Shown: positions 52,652 through 63,895 of the stretch, piece by piece | Position numbering within the stretch: the stretch's first letter is position 1 | How the letters are laid out: each line of letters begins with the position of its first letter | Assembly: GCA_001931905.2 (NCBI GenBank) | Contig: MSJI02000232.1 | Location: 29,367-93,366 of the forward strand | Source: Cladosporium sp. IMV 00045 | Lineage: Eukaryota > Ascomycota > Dothideomycetes > Cladosporiales > Cladosporiaceae | Direction: 5' to 3' | DNA length: 64,000 nucleotides | Position numbers and translations under genes: made by a program | Notes under the pieces: model-generated | Database searches by the model: none | What the model was told of the DNA's origin: nothing | The model's input: the letters and a program-made list of their open reading frames with translations, nothing else

Positions 52652-55624
52652 ATGAGCGCCACGAATATTCTTCGCTCGGCTAGATGTCGTGTCATACCAC
52701 CAAGATGGCCCAACACTTCTCCGTTCCGAGTACACAATCCGCAGCTTGAAATCGCCAGCATCGTAAATTCGCATCCATCCCTTGCATTCAGACGCGGCGC
52801 GAAACGAAGTACGACGGTCAAAATAGACAGTCTTCTTCAGGGCCCGCTGCCTGCTCTACCCAAAGATGAGACGGAAAAACCACCCGAAAAGACTTACCCA
52901 CCTGTCCTTCAGCAACACTTGAACAATGTCCGCAAGTTCAGTGACTGCGTGGTGCTCACACGCGTTGGCGACTTTTACGAGATGTACTTTGATCAAGTCG
53001 ACGAATATGCACATCTCGTGAACCTGAAGAAAGCAAAGCGTGCCACTGCCCTAGGAGATGTTGCTATGGCCGGCTTCCAGCATGGACAGCTCGACAGGTA
53101 CCTGAAGATGTTTGTCCAAGACCTTGGAAAACAAGTGGCGATCAGCGAACAGATACGTCTTCCCGACAGTGAACGACTTCAGAAGGCAGGCTCGCCAATG
53201 TACGATAGAAAAGTCACGAGAGTCATCACTGCCGGCACATTGATCGATGAGAACTTCATGGATCCCTACGAGAATAACTATCTGCTCGGCGTCCATCTCG
53301 AAAGCGTCAGCCCTGCCAACCCCGAACATGGACAGGCAAACAACGAGGCCGATCGAACGGCTCAAGTTGGCCTGAGCTGGGTCGACCTCTCGAGCGGAGA
53401 CTTTCACACACAGATTACCGACATTGCCTCACTGCCATCGATGGTAGCTCGCATAGGTCCCGGAGAGATCGTCTTGGATTCTTCATTTGCAGACGCCGGC
53501 CCAGCAGCTATACAACATCTGCTCGGTGACGCGTGCCATTCAATCCACTTCCAAGTCACATCTGCGACACCACTGGACACAGAACGCTGGTCCGAGTTCC
53601 TAGAGGCTCCAATGACTGAAGAGGAACGGTCTATATTCACGCCTTCAGAGATCGCAGCCGGCAGCTTGATCTTGGAATACGTTCGGGGTAGACTTCTGGA
53701 TACGCCTATCAAGCTTCAAGCACCAATCAGACGAGCGTCGGACGAATTCATGAGCATCGACAAGCAAAGTCTCCGAGGCCTTGAGATTCGCCAAACGCTG
53801 AAAGACGGATTGACACAGGGAAGTCTGCTGCAGACTCTCCGCAGAACAGTCACCAAAAGTGGCACTAGGCTTTTGAGCCAAAGACTCGTGTCGCCTTCTC
53901 TTTCGCTCGTTGTTATCAATGACCGACTGGATCTAGTCCAGACGCTGCAGTTGCGAGATGCGCTCAGAGAAAATGTGCAGGCGTTGTTGCGCAGAACCTT
54001 CGATACTTGCCGTCTACTTCAGCGCTTCTCCATTGGCAAAGGCGACGCAGACGATATGCTTGGCCTTGCCAAAACTATCGCTGTCATGCAACAGATTGCG
54101 GATGATCTGCGTGTCCATACGAGTTCGATTGCCAACACGACAATAGGAACGCCAGAGACAGGCGGTTTCACCCCACTCGCAGAGGCCTCGTGTTTACACA
54201 CTCTTGTCGATAGATTCGACCTCACCGGACCCATGAAGATCTCCACCAGCATCCAAAAAACTATTGACGAAGAAGGACTGTCACGCCAGCACCAAGCCGA
54301 AGTTGATCAATCAGAGGATGCAGCGATGATGACAGAGGAAGTCGAAACTGCGGATGCTGCTGGCGAGGCTGTACCGAAGCTCGCACGCAAAGCTTCCAAA
54401 GCTTCCAAAAAGAGCACGAACGCATCGGCCGCTGCTGTCGACAGCAGCGAACAAGACATTTGGGTCATAAGAAAGCAGGCATCAGCGACGCTCTCACAAG
54501 CCCACACGGATCTTCACAGCTTACTTGTCGAGAAGCACAATCTCGCGCTGAAGCTTCGCAAAGCCACCGGCTTCGAAAGTCTCACGCTGAAATGGAGCGC
54601 CCAACTCGGCCACTTCTGCCACGTAAAGAGCAAAGATCTGAAAGGCCGCATCGAAGAAATCCCCGGAGCCCGCAGCATAGGCTCAACAAAATCCACACGA
54701 ACCTTCCACCTGACCGAATGGACGCACCTGGGCGTCAGCATAGACGACGCGAAACTGCGCATCCGCGCCGAAGAAGAGCGCGTGTTCAACAAGCTGCGCG
54801 GCAAAGTGCTCGAGAACCTGATGAAATTGCGCCGCAACGCCGCCATCCTAGACGAGCTCGACGTCGCCTGCTCCGGCGCCACGATCGCGCAAGAGCGCAA
54901 CTTGACCCGTCCCATTATGAACACGAGCACCTCGCACAAAATCGTCGGCGGCCGCCACCCCACCGTCGACGTTGGCCTCGTCGAGCAAGGCCGCCAGTTC
55001 ACCGCCAACGACTGCTTCGTCGGCGCGCGCGACGAGAGCATCTACCTCATCACTGGCCCCAACATGGCCGGCAAAAGCACCTACCTCCGCCAAAATGCTC
55101 TCATCACGATCCTCGCGCAGACCGGCTGTTTCGTACCCGCCGAGTACGTCGAGCTAGGGCTCGTCGATAAGATCTTCTCCCGCGTTGGCTCCGCGGACAA
55201 TTTATACCAGGACCAGTCGACGTTCATGGTCGAGATGCTGGAGACGGCGGAGATCCTCAAGCAAGCGACGCCACGCTCCTTCGTCATCATGGATGAGGTC
55301 GGGCGTGGCACGACGCCCGAGGATGGTGTGGCGGTGGGATATGCTTGTCTGCACTACTTGCAGCGTGTGAATAAATGCAGAGCGCTCTTTGCCACGCACT
55401 TTCATGCTCTGGCGGACATGACGAGGGATTTTAAGGGGTTGGGGTGTTATTGCACCGATGTTGCGGAGGAGGAGGATGGGAGTTGGGCTTATGTCCATAA
55501 GCTCAGGGAGGGTGTGAATAGGAAGAGTCATGCGCTCAAAGTTGCACGTCTTGCTGGTCTGCCCGAAGAGGCGGTCGATATTGCGAGGGACGTGTTGAAG
55601 GGCTTTGAAAGTAAGAGAGGATGA
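52652..55624 (+). CDS. MSH1: Mitochondrial MutS homologue
   Basis: An intronless frame encodes 990 residues. The N-terminus (MSATNILRSARCRVIPPRW) is Arg/Ser-rich and suits mitochondrial import. The MutS mismatch-binding domain carries the Phe-x-Glu type motif in TRVGDFYEMYFDQ (about residue 110). Connector, lever and clamp regions follow. The ATPase has Walker A TGPNMAGKST (about 802) and Walker B VIMDEVGRGTTPEDG (about 878), with FATHFHALADM after it. Msh1 maintains mitochondrial DNA by mismatch recognition and recombination surveillance. An acidic then Lys/Ala/Ser-rich insert (about 550-605) lies in the lever/clamp region and looks disordered. Confidence 0.94.
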   Translation: MSATNILRSARCRVIPPRWPNTSPFRVHNPQLEIASIVNSHPSLAFRRGAKRSTTVKIDSLLQGPLPALPKDETEKPPEKTYPPVLQQHLNNVRKFSDCVVLTRVGDFYEMYFDQVDEYAHLVNLKKAKRATALGDVAMAGFQHGQLDRYLKMFVQDLGKQVAISEQIRLPDSERLQKAGSPMYDRKVTRVITAGTLIDENFMDPYENNYLLGVHLESVSPANPEHGQANNEADRTAQVGLSWVDLSSGDFHTQITDIASLPSMVARIGPGEIVLDSSFADAGPAAIQHLLGDACHSIHFQVTSATPLDTERWSEFLEAPMTEEERSIFTPSEIAAGSLILEYVRGRLLDTPIKLQAPIRRASDEFMSIDKQSLRGLEIRQTLKDGLTQGSLLQTLRRTVTKSGTRLLSQRLVSPSLSLVVINDRLDLVQTLQLRDALRENVQALLRRTFDTCRLLQRFSIGKGDADDMLGLAKTIAVMQQIADDLRVHTSSIANTTIGTPETGGFTPLAEASCLHTLVDRFDLTGPMKISTSIQKTIDEEGLSRQHQAEVDQSEDAAMMTEEVETADAAGEAVPKLARKASKASKKSTNASAAAVDSSEQDIWVIRKQASATLSQAHTDLHSLLVEKHNLALKLRKATGFESLTLKWSAQLGHFCHVKSKDLKGRIEEIPGARSIGSTKSTRTFHLTEWTHLGVSIDDAKLRIRAEEERVFNKLRGKVLENLMKLRRNAAILDELDVACSGATIAQERNLTRPIMNTSTSHKIVGGRHPTVDVGLVEQGRQFTANDCFVGARDESIYLITGPNMAGKSTYLRQNALITILAQTGCFVPAEYVELGLVDKIFSRVGSADNLYQDQSTFMVEMLETAEILKQATPRSFVIMDEVGRGTTPEDGVAVGYACLHYLQRVNKCRALFATHFHALADMTRDFKGLGCYCTDVAEEEDGSWAYVHKLREGVNRKSHALKVARLAGLPEEAVDIARDVLKGFESKRG

Positions 55625-55823
55625 GCAGCTGATCGTAGGCCCATCTGGATGTCGAAGCGCTTGCAAAAGGCGGAGGATAATTGGTACACTGATTTTGTAG
55701 GCATACCATAGCGATTTAGATGCATATGCCGATTTGTATTAATACATCAGACAAGCAGGATGAAACGTTCACTCATCCCTTTTCACTGTGAGCTAAATGC
55801 GCCATTACCCTCCACCGACATCC

Positions 55824-56709
55824 TCAATCAACAACCCACTCATCAGTCCAGAAATCAACGAGCTCCCTACACTTCTCCTCCCCAACAAGGCTCCGCAACA
55901 TTTCCATCTTCCCCTGCCCACCGGAACCCATGCCCGGATCTGCAGAGAAGCGGTGACACTCCGAACCAGACCCACCTCGCAAAACAGGGGAGCTCGAACT
56001 CAGAGGCGCGACCCGCTCGGTGCAAACCGCAGCCAACTCCTTGAGGTTCGCGAAACAGTCCGTGGCGAAAAAGGCTGTCTGGCGATCCATTGGCAGCTCT
56101 GTCGTGCAGAGCTGCAGTAATTCGAATGGCGAAGCGGCAGGCAAAATTTGCTCTGATGACTTGCGGGAGAGAGCGGCGGCGTGGTCTTTCAGCAGTTGTG
56201 GTAGGCCTTCGACTGAAGCCAGCGGGAGTATGGGGACGTGTGGAATGTCGTTTCGCGGGAGGAGGCTCGCTTGGAGCTTGCTGAAGGCTAGGACGCCTTT
56301 CGTGTCGGTTTCGTGGGTGGTGCTGTCTGCGGTGAGGGATTTGGCTGAGACGAAGGTTGATGCTTTTGGTGGGTTCAGGAGGAATATTATGGCGAGGTTT
56401 TGTCCGCCGGTCAGGGCGGCGAAGTGGTGGATTCGTTCGAGTGCATTAGGGAGGCTTTTCTCGGTCACTGAAGATGGCGAGAAGAGAAGGGCACGAAGAC
56501 GAGGGGTAGCAGATTCATTTTCCCTGGCTGGGTTCTTCAATGGGATCTCGAGGTCATGAGTGTCTAGCTTGTTCTCTACGCGGAGATATTAGCAATGCAT
56601 ACGACAGTGGTTCAAAGTGCTCACCTCGTAACCTCAACCCTTCTGTAGAGGTCAGAGAGGGAATCGCAGACGCGTATGATGGACGCCGCCTCAATGAAGT
56701 ACAGAACAT
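55824..56709 (-). CDS. Unassigned fungal protein, probable membrane or mitochondrial
   Basis: There are two exons, 56709-56625 and 56575-55824. The intron is 49 bases (GTGAGC..CGTAG, with a GCTAAT branch-like site) and the product is 278 residues from this ATG. I do not recognise the family. The main body alternates hydrophobic strands and helices (LRALLFSPSSVTEKS, NLAIIFLLNPPKASTFV, KGVLAFSKLQASLLPR, HVPILPLASVEGLPQLL), as in an alpha/beta domain. The frame is open upstream of the chosen ATG and encodes LWPTATSLLGLLQAILFITI then SSTIALWRRIRHE. That is a clear membrane-segment signature, so another 5' exon probably exists and the protein may be membrane-anchored. Without it, the start MFCTSLRRRPSYAS looks presequence-like. 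It is convergent with MSH1. Confidence 0.6.
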
Positions 56710-56925
56710 TTCGTGTCTGATGCGGCGCCACAGAGCTATGGTGCTTGAGATGGTAATGAACAGAATGGCCTGCAATAAGCCAAGAAGTGAGGTCGCAGTC
56801 GGCCAGAGCTGCTGGCTTGCTCAAGAAATGTGTTCGCTTCATGCGCTGTGAGAGAAGTATAGACATAGTATACAAAAGTGGGGTATCTCAATTATACATA
56901 CATTACACTTGAGGTCCAAGCAACC

Positions 56926-57836
56926 TCACCGCGACTTGCTGTTCGCCGATACAGAGTCTATCCGCTCTGGAGTTATGTTCAATGCCTGCTTGGAAACCAT
57001 CTCTTCTTTCGTCGCTTTCTTGTCCTCTTTGCTGGGCTTTGCAGCCTCGTCGCCAGCCTTCGACGCGCCAGAAGGTGCAGCGACTTGTTCCACCTCCTTA
57101 GCCTTGACGACGTCGATCGCCGCGTTCTTTCCAGGGTCTGTCCTCATCCACCATCCTGCTGGGTTGTACCATGCGTGCTTTGTAGGCTCGTCATCCTTCT
57201 CGGACAGCGGCTCCCACCCTGGTTCATACTTCTTCCGCAGTCTGTCCACTTCAGCTTCCACAATGTCAAGGCGATCTTCCAGTACTTCTCGCTGGTCCTT
57301 GGCCTTGCTCCTGCTGCGCCAGCTATCCCATACCAGCAGACCGACCGCCACTGCAAAAATGAATGACTCTGAGAAGAAGTTCGCACCCAGCTCGATTGCT
57401 TTTGCTTCGCTGAGCGGACGGATCCTGGGTATGTGTGGCTTGGACTCCTTCTTTGCTCCTCCGTCTTTCTTTTCACGCGCTGCTTCCTCATCGTGCTTCT
57501 TCTGTTGCAACTCTGTCATGACAGTGGGAGCCTCAGCCTGTCGCTTCTTCTCTTCTGCTATCTTCTTTTCTCGCTCCGCCATGCGCTCCTGAGCGGCGCT
57601 GTCGTGAAGCATACCCAGACGCATGCGCATGTCTATTCTGTGCACGCGCTGTGCCTGAGCGACGGCAAACCGCCGGAAGCCTTCATGCTCTTTGGCCTGT
57701 CTCTTGATGTAGTTCTATAAAAAGACATGTCAACGAGATTGGAACATTCGGATCGGTCAATGCTTGGCCTACGTACGCCAATTGGTTTTGCAGCTGTACG
57801 GATTGCAAGCGATGCGATCTTAAATGTGAGGGACAT
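56926..57836 (-). CDS. OPA3: OPA3-like mitochondrial protein
   Basis: There are two exons, 57836-57777 and 57714-56926, with a 62-base GTACGT..TATAG intron; the product is 282 residues. The start MSLTFKIASLAIRTAAKPIG followed by NYIKRQAKEHEGFRRFAVAQAQ is the characteristic OPA3 N-terminus. A membrane segment lies at FFSESFIFAVAVGLLVWDSW, followed by a coiled coil (REVLEDRLDIVEAEVDRLRKKYEP). The C-terminal ~100 residues are a charged Lys/Ala/Glu extension. OPA3 proteins sit in mitochondrial membranes and affect organelle shape and lipid metabolism; the molecular activity is not settled. It is divergent from the polo kinase gene. Confidence 0.9.
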
Positions 57837-58163
57837 TGTGTGTACAGAAGGGAATCACGAGCATCGCAGCCCGTTGCAGTGTGTTCAGAACGTGCCCGCT
57901 GATTGCAATATATAATTCCGTCGTGACTGGCTCAGAGGGTGATCTCGGAGATATGTCATCCTCGTTCCGCCAGTTTGAGCTTAGATCAGCGGGCTTCTAC
58001 AGCGAACCGAGCTTCGCTTTCAGAAGAGGCTAAGCGGGCCAAACAGTCGTCCCGGCAACGAGCAGTAAACTCAACATCACCGAGCGGACAAGCTTCGTCT
58101 CTCGAAGACAGGTCAGAGAAGACAAGGAAGGCTCTCGTGCATATACGGCCAGCGACAACGACA
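57837..58163. promoter_or_regulatory. Divergent promoter region OPA3 / polo kinase
   Basis: This short (327-base) divergent interval has a frame (from 57939) that is open into the kinase start. It would add about 75 Ser/Arg-rich residues if an upstream start were used, but that frame begins with a non-ATG codon. No motif is assigned. Confidence 0.45.
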
Positions 58164-61143
58164 ATGTCTTCCATCCACGCTGAGCCACCACCTCCAATCG
58201 TCACCGAACCGACCGGCATCAATTATGCGACTGGCTCATCACTCGGAAAAGGCGGTTTCGCCATCTGCCACCGCGCAGAACGATACGATGGCAGCAAACC
58301 GACAGGACACATTGTTGCATTGAAAATCGTCAAGACGAAGATGGAGCCCGCGAAGCTGGCGCAGAAGGTATCGAAAGAGCATTTCAGCATCGCAAAGTGA
58401 AGCTTGCTAACATCACCGGCAGTTCGTTTCTGAGCTTCAGATCCACTCGAAACTCTCACACCCGAACATCGTCACATTTTACCGCGCCTTTTCTTTCAAC
58501 ACCAGCACATACGTCGTTCTTGACATGTGCCCCAATGGCTCACTAGCGGACATGCTGAAGAAGCGCAAATGCCTGACGCTGCCGGAAATCAGACGATTCG
58601 TGGTTCAGATTTGCGGCGCTGTGAAATACCTGCACACGCGACACGTTGTGCACAGAGATCTGAAGACTGGCAACCTGTTTCTGGACGCAAACATGAACGT
58701 TCAAGTGGGAGACTTTGGCCTCGCGGCGCTCTTGGTGACCGAGAAGGAAATGGAGGTCAAGCGACGAACGACAATGTGCGGCACGCCCAACTATCTCGCC
58801 CCGGAGATTCTGGAGAAGGGCAAGGGCCACAACGAAAAGGTGGACTTGTGGTCGATCGGTGTTATCACTTACACCCTCGCCGTTGGAAAAGCCCCCTTCC
58901 ACGCCAGCAGCAAGGAAGAAATCTACAAGAAGCTGAAGCAGGGCGAATACAAATGGCCAGAGCTCAGCGCGACTCACAACGATATTTCGACAGATTTGCG
59001 AAACACAGTCGCTTCATTGCTGGTACCCGAAGAGGAGAGACCTGAGCCGGACGAGATCATTGGTCAGCCCTTCTTCCGCATGGGATACGTGCCTCATCAC
59101 ATCCCAGTCGCGTCTCGCGAGAAGATTCCTCAATGGACAGAAGTATCTCTCCCCAGCAAAGCAGCGCGCGACCAAGGCTTCACCGACTCCTGGTTTGATT
59201 TGTGCAAGGAAGCCGGTGTTGGTAGATTGCCCGACGGAAGCACTTTCAAGCTCAACCGTGGCAGGAAGATTAAGAGTATCGTCCATGATTTTCAGAAAGA
59301 AGCGCAACTGGGCACTCAACCTGTGATGCCTATACCAAAGGACACAGTCTACGTGTCAACCGTCAGCGCTTGGGACACGACTGGCACCCCCGAGCCCGAA
59401 GAATCAGAGGTTTCGAAGACTTCTTCCCGGGGCATGCGCGAAATATCACACAACGAAGTCGCCAAAGCAAGGACATTGCTGCCTTCGGAAAGGAGGATCG
59501 CCCGTGACGCTGAGATGATGCCGCCACCCACAAGACCAGCGTCAAGAGTGGCCGCACGCACAGGCTCAATCCGTCGTGCAGCAAGAACCATCAGCGAGGA
59601 AGCGGCCAAGGCCAGCGAGTCGGTGAAGATAGCATCCGACCCTGACGCGGTACCAGCCTATCGCACAGTGCGGCCCCGAACAACGACGACTTCAACAACA
59701 GCCACATTACGGGAATCCAACACGGTATCCAGCGCTGGCTACCAGGCATCGCAATCGCAAAGCTCAGAGTCAACCGCCGCTAAGCCTACGAGAACAACCT
59801 CGATCAAGCGCAGCGCAGATGCCAGCCTCGCCAGACGGCCACGCGCCACCGTGAAGAAGACCGACCGCCCAGCGTCTCCGCCTGCAGCAGGCCCCTTCGC
59901 CACCCTCGACGAGCTGAAGCAAGTATCGCCCTTGAGGAAGCCCAGACGAAAGGCGCCTCAAGCAGAGGTCGTAGAGATCCTCTCCGACCAGGAGACGGAA
60001 GAGCGTCCATCGACGCAGCAAGCACTCTCCCTCCCCCCTCCACCACGCATGAACAAATCGCTCCCTCGCCCACGCAAAGTCAACACCAACCCCGACGCCC
60101 ACCCAGAAACCGACCCCGCCACCGTCCTGGAACGCCTCACCATCTTCCGCGACAACCTCGCCAACGCAATCAGCAACTCCCCCTCGCTCGCCAAACAAAC
60201 CAGCCGCCCTGACCCAGCAGACGCCGAAACCCTCCCCTTCGTGTGCAAATGGGTCGACTACAGCGTCAAGCACGGCGTGGGCTACGTGCTGAAAGACGGC
60301 ACGGTGGGCTGCGTCTTCAACGCCTCCCCCAAGCACAACACCCCCGTCACGCACGTCTACAACCACGACGGCCGCCGCTGGCTCGCCAAGCTGCGCAAGG
60401 ACCTCGACAACAGCGACATTGTGCCGCTCGAAGTCCTGGAAGACCGCGGCTCCGACGGCGTCGTGCACAAAGTCTACAAAGGCCTCGGCAGCGTCAAAGA
60501 AGGCCCCCTCGCCGCTGAAGCCGCTCGTAGGAAGACCCTCAGCGTCCTGTGGGCCAAGTTCGGCCGCTACATGTGCCAAAGTCTGGAAGGCGACGTCGGG
60601 CAAAGCAGCAGCAGCGGCAGCGCAAAACCCTCCCACGACACCGAGTTCGTCCGCTTCTACCAGCGCATCGGCAACGTCGGCCTCTGGGTCTTCGCCTCCG
60701 GCGCCCTCCAAGTGCATTTCCCAGACCACACGAAACTCGTCCTCAGCAGCGCCGGCACGCTCATCAGCGCGACGTGTATCTCCCCCGAAGCCGCCACGCA
60801 CCTGCGCCAGCACTCCGACCTGCTACCGCAGCACATCGTCTCCCGCGAAATCCTCTCCGACACCGTGCAAGGGCTCCTGCACTCCAGCGGGCGGGCTCGA
60901 GCGCGCGTCGTGCGCGCCAACGAGGTCGAGGTCAAGTTGCGTTTCGTGCTGGATGTCGTGGGTCAGTGGATCGGGAATGGAGGGTTGGGGAGACTCGATG
61001 CCGACGCGGATGTGGGCAGGGGGGAGAAACTTTACTGGGAGGGTCTGATGGTCAAGGATCAGGCGAGGAAGGTCGAGAGGGTTACGGTTGGTAGGAGAGG
61101 GGGGGATTTGAGGGAGAGGGAGATGGTTAGTGTTGTGAGATAG
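58164..61143 (+). CDS. CDC5: Polo-like serine/threonine kinase
   Basis: There are two exons, 58164-58367 and 58423-61143, with a 55-base intron bearing a GCTAAC branch site; the product is 974 residues. The kinase domain comes first: Gly loop GSSLGKGGFAICHRA, catalytic loop VHRDLKTGNLFL (about residue 145), DFGLAA, the activation segment RRTTMCGTPNYLAPE with its Thr, and DLWSIGVITYTL. A long Ser/Thr/Pro/Arg-rich linker precedes polo box 1 (FVCKWVDYSVKHGVGYVLKDG, about 674) and polo box 2 (FVRFYQRIGNVGLWVFASG, about 808). Polo kinases drive mitotic entry, spindle function and cytokinesis; the polo boxes bind primed phosphopeptides. The linker is longer than in yeast Cdc5 (705 residues), as is common in filamentous fungi. 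The start ATG MSSIHAEPP is the one nearest the kinase. Confidence 0.93.
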
Positions 61144-61852
61144 GTGAGATTGGTAGGAGGAGGAGGAGTTTTGAGGGAGGTTTCTTACGAGGATCATGAT
61201 GGCGTTTTCTGGGTTGGGTTTTCTCCTTGGAGGGGATGGATTGTTTCTTTCTTTTTTTCGTTTCTCTTCTTTCCTTCCTTTTTACATTCCATCGTTGGAT
61301 AGCGAGGAGTTCTCCTTTTGGATATATGTATCTTGATTAATTTCATCATCTCCATCATTCCAGATTCTTGCACACACTCAGCCAGCCCAGTAATGAGAAG
61401 ATTAGTGAAACGCGGCTCGGCCAAAGCGAAAGGGGAATTGTCAACCCAGATTTGTGTACATCCACCATAGCATTATTTATTTCTTGCCGTGGCAAATGAA
61501 AAAGGGAAAGAGAAATCTGTCTTTTTTCTAAACGTCTTCTTCCATTCTAATAAAGTGCAGCAGCGATGTCCGTGCAGTCTTGTCCCTTCCTCTTCTCTTC
61601 ATGCTTCGTTCTCTCTAAGACTGAAAATAGAAAAATAACTCCATGATTCCTAGTTCCTGGTATCCTTGTATCATCGTCAGAAGAAAAATGAAAAAAATAT
61701 AATAACACTCTTTTGCAGCGCAAGAGAGGAAAGGAAAAAAAGTTTGGCCGCCAAAATGCCAAAAAGCAAAAGGAAACGGGCAGACAGACGGAAGCTCTCC
61801 ACCATTTGCCGACCAAAGCAAGCCTTGTGAGAGGCCTTGCGAGACAAGTCCA
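61144..61852. other. Convergent 3' flanks of polo kinase and DAL81-like gene
   Basis: This 709-base T- and A-rich interval lies between convergent genes, with homopolymer-like pyrimidine tracts (for example 61240-61280). It should contain both polyadenylation regions. No gene is supported. Confidence 0.5.
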
Positions 61853-63895
61853 TCACCACCCCTCAACCTCCATCTCCCCCCTCCCACCCCCACTCCCCAT
61901 CCCCACCCCAAACCCCGTCATCATCAACTCCTCATCCATGCCCTCCTCATCCGCCACACTAGCCGGCTTACTCGGCAACCTCGTGAGCATCAGCGCCGTC
62001 GCGTCGAGAAGTTCCTGCGCGCCCTGGATCCACGGCGCCTTGCCCGCGCTGACGCCCAGCGTCCACTTGAACTCATTCAAACGCGCGGCGTAGAAAGCCG
62101 CCTCCTCGGCGCCCGGGCTGGTGGCCTGCAGCAGCGCGCCGAAAGTGCCGATCAGAGCGAAATTGGACGCGGACGCAAAGTACCAGAACGCGCTGAGGTG
62201 TTCGGGCCGCAGGCGGTTGACGAAGTCCATGGCGCTGATGAGGCGGGTCTTGGCGGCCGAGCGGCAGATGTAGAGCATGTAGGGGTCGGCGGTGGAGGGG
62301 TCGAGGGACTGCACGATGCGGCGGTGGATGCTGATTTCGGTGGCGAAGTAGGCGAGGTGCAGGTAGCCCGTGGCGCTGACGACGTTGGTGTTGTACGAGT
62401 CCATCTTGCACTCGGCGGGGAGCTTGGCGAACCAGTCTTTCAGTCGGATTTGCACTGGCTTGGCGCGGTTGAGCACCATTTGCGTGGCGTAGCGGCCGGC
62501 CCGGTCGATGTCTGCTTTGGCCGTTTGGGAGTAGAAGGTGTCGCATACTTCGGCCATGATGGAGGTGAGGGTGATCATTTGGTTGAAAAGGGAGCGTCCT
62601 CGTAGCATTTGTTCGTCTTCTTCGTCGGGTGATGTTTTGAGAGGTGGCACTGATTCGTCAAAGTCGTCTGGTTGTGGTGGTGGAACGTTCCAGTCGGCTG
62701 CGGAGATGTGTGAGGGTCGACCGTGGCCGACTGCGCTCCATTTGTCTTGCATGTATAGTGCCCAAGCGAGTCGCTTGCGAAGGCGACGTTCCCAGAGAGG
62801 TATTGACCAGTTTGAGCAGTCAAGGTGAAGTCCGATGTCTTGACCCAAAGCCACAAGCTGTACGGTCAGAGTCCAGGTGCTAGACTTGGCCCGCTGCAAA
62901 AGTAGCAATCCAGCCTGGACGGCAGAAATTTTGGGTCGTTGCATAGCCATGGTCAGGCTGGTGATAGCGATATATTCGAGTCTGTTCACGTCCGGTATAG
63001 GTTGTGAGGCCAGTGTAGGCTCTTGACTCCACCACCCGAGAGCCAGAAGGTACATGGCCGCCAGCAAAGGTGGGTTGAATTGCCGGTCCCCATGTCGATG
63101 TCTATCCAAGAAGGCCTGCTTCTGGACGATGGGGAAACTAGGATGTACGTTGCGGAAGAAGATCTCGATCAACTTGCTGGCATGAGGCCCCACTATCCGC
63201 TCAATCTCGGCCAATGCCCTCGCTTCGTCGTCAGGCATGGGAACGTCTGCATCATCATGCGTGCTGAAATACTCGGTCCCGGTGACCTGTCGAAGGACGC
63301 CGACTTGAGACTCGGTTTCGTTGGTGTCGTTGAAATCTCCGAGCCCAATTAAACGAGCGTCGAGGGCTGTGGTTTGACCGACATACCTGCAGTGACGATG
63401 GCGTTGAAGACTCAACGATTCATCGACCACAGACAGGACTTTGGTGCCCACCGGTTGGACTGGAGGCGCGGGAGCAGGGATGTTGGAGAGGTCGAAAAGA
63501 GGTTGTTGTTGCTGTTGTTGAGGTACACTCGCAGGAGGGGTCGATGCTTTTGACGACGCCGCTTTCTTGTTCGGTGAGTTCTCAGATTTGGCGCTGTCGT
63601 CGACCTTGCGTTTCCGCGGCTGGGCGTTCTCTACAAACGTGCAGTCCTGCTTGTGAAACTCGCACAGGACGCAACGACGGTTCTCCTGCAAGACACACTT
63701 GCTTTTGCGACGTCGACAGCCGTCACAAGGTCGTTCTCGCCGGGGACGCTGCTGAGAGGCAGTCTGTTGCAGTTGCTTCAAGGCGGGCCGAGACTCGTTG
63801 TTGTCCATCAATCGTTGCTTGGGTGGCGACCAGGCAGCTATATCGCGGGAACAGGGTCTGGGAGCCAGTGGATGAACGGCCACAGCAGTAGCCAT
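61853..63895 (-). CDS. DAL81: Zn2Cys6 transcription factor of the DAL81/UGA35 type
   Basis: An intronless frame encodes 680 residues from the ATG at 63895. A Zn2Cys6 cluster lies at about residues 58-86 (CDGCRRRKSKC, then CVLCEFHKQDC), with spacing C-x2-C-x6-C-x7-C-x2-C-x6-C. A basic stretch (RKRK) and a Gln run (PQQQQQQP) follow. The conserved HCRYVGQTTALDARLIGLGDF and the fungal-specific regulatory region (FFRNVHPSFPIVQKQAFLDRH, GLHLDCSNWSIPLWERRLRKRLAWAL, DKWSAVGHGRPSHI) support the DAL81-type assignment. Dal81/Uga35 homologues are general co-activators for use of GABA, allantoin/urea and amino acids as nitrogen sources. The target set here is unknown. The C-terminus is Gly/Met/Glu-rich. 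Confidence 0.85.
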   Translation of the reverse strand: MATAVAVHPLAPRPCSRDIAAWSPPKQRLMDNNESRPALKQLQQTASQQRPRRERPCDGCRRRKSKCVLQENRRCVLCEFHKQDCTFVENAQPRKRKVDDSAKSENSPNKKAASSKASTPPASVPQQQQQQPLFDLSNIPAPAPPVQPVGTKVLSVVDESLSLQRHRHCRYVGQTTALDARLIGLGDFNDTNETESQVGVLRQVTGTEYFSTHDDADVPMPDDEARALAEIERIVGPHASKLIEIFFRNVHPSFPIVQKQAFLDRHRHGDRQFNPPLLAAMYLLALGWWSQEPTLASQPIPDVNRLEYIAITSLTMAMQRPKISAVQAGLLLLQRAKSSTWTLTVQLVALGQDIGLHLDCSNWSIPLWERRLRKRLAWALYMQDKWSAVGHGRPSHISAADWNVPPPQPDDFDESVPPLKTSPDEEDEQMLRGRSLFNQMITLTSIMAEVCDTFYSQTAKADIDRAGRYATQMVLNRAKPVQIRLKDWFAKLPAECKMDSYNTNVVSATGYLHLAYFATEISIHRRIVQSLDPSTADPYMLYICRSAAKTRLISAMDFVNRLRPEHLSAFWYFASASNFALIGTFGALLQATSPGAEEAAFYAARLNEFKWTLGVSAGKAPWIQGAQELLDATALMLTRLPSKPASVADEEGMDEELMMTGFGVGMGSGGGRGEMEVEGW

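Noticed and set aside
54460..55170. An Arg/Pro-rich 236-residue frame inside MSH1
   Set aside because: It is a frame-shifted shadow of the GC-rich third-position part of MSH1, and the MSH1 frame carries the conserved ATPase motifs.
59770..60813. A 347-residue antisense frame within the polo kinase gene
   Set aside because: It is a shadow on the opposite strand of the polo-box coding region, with no family features.
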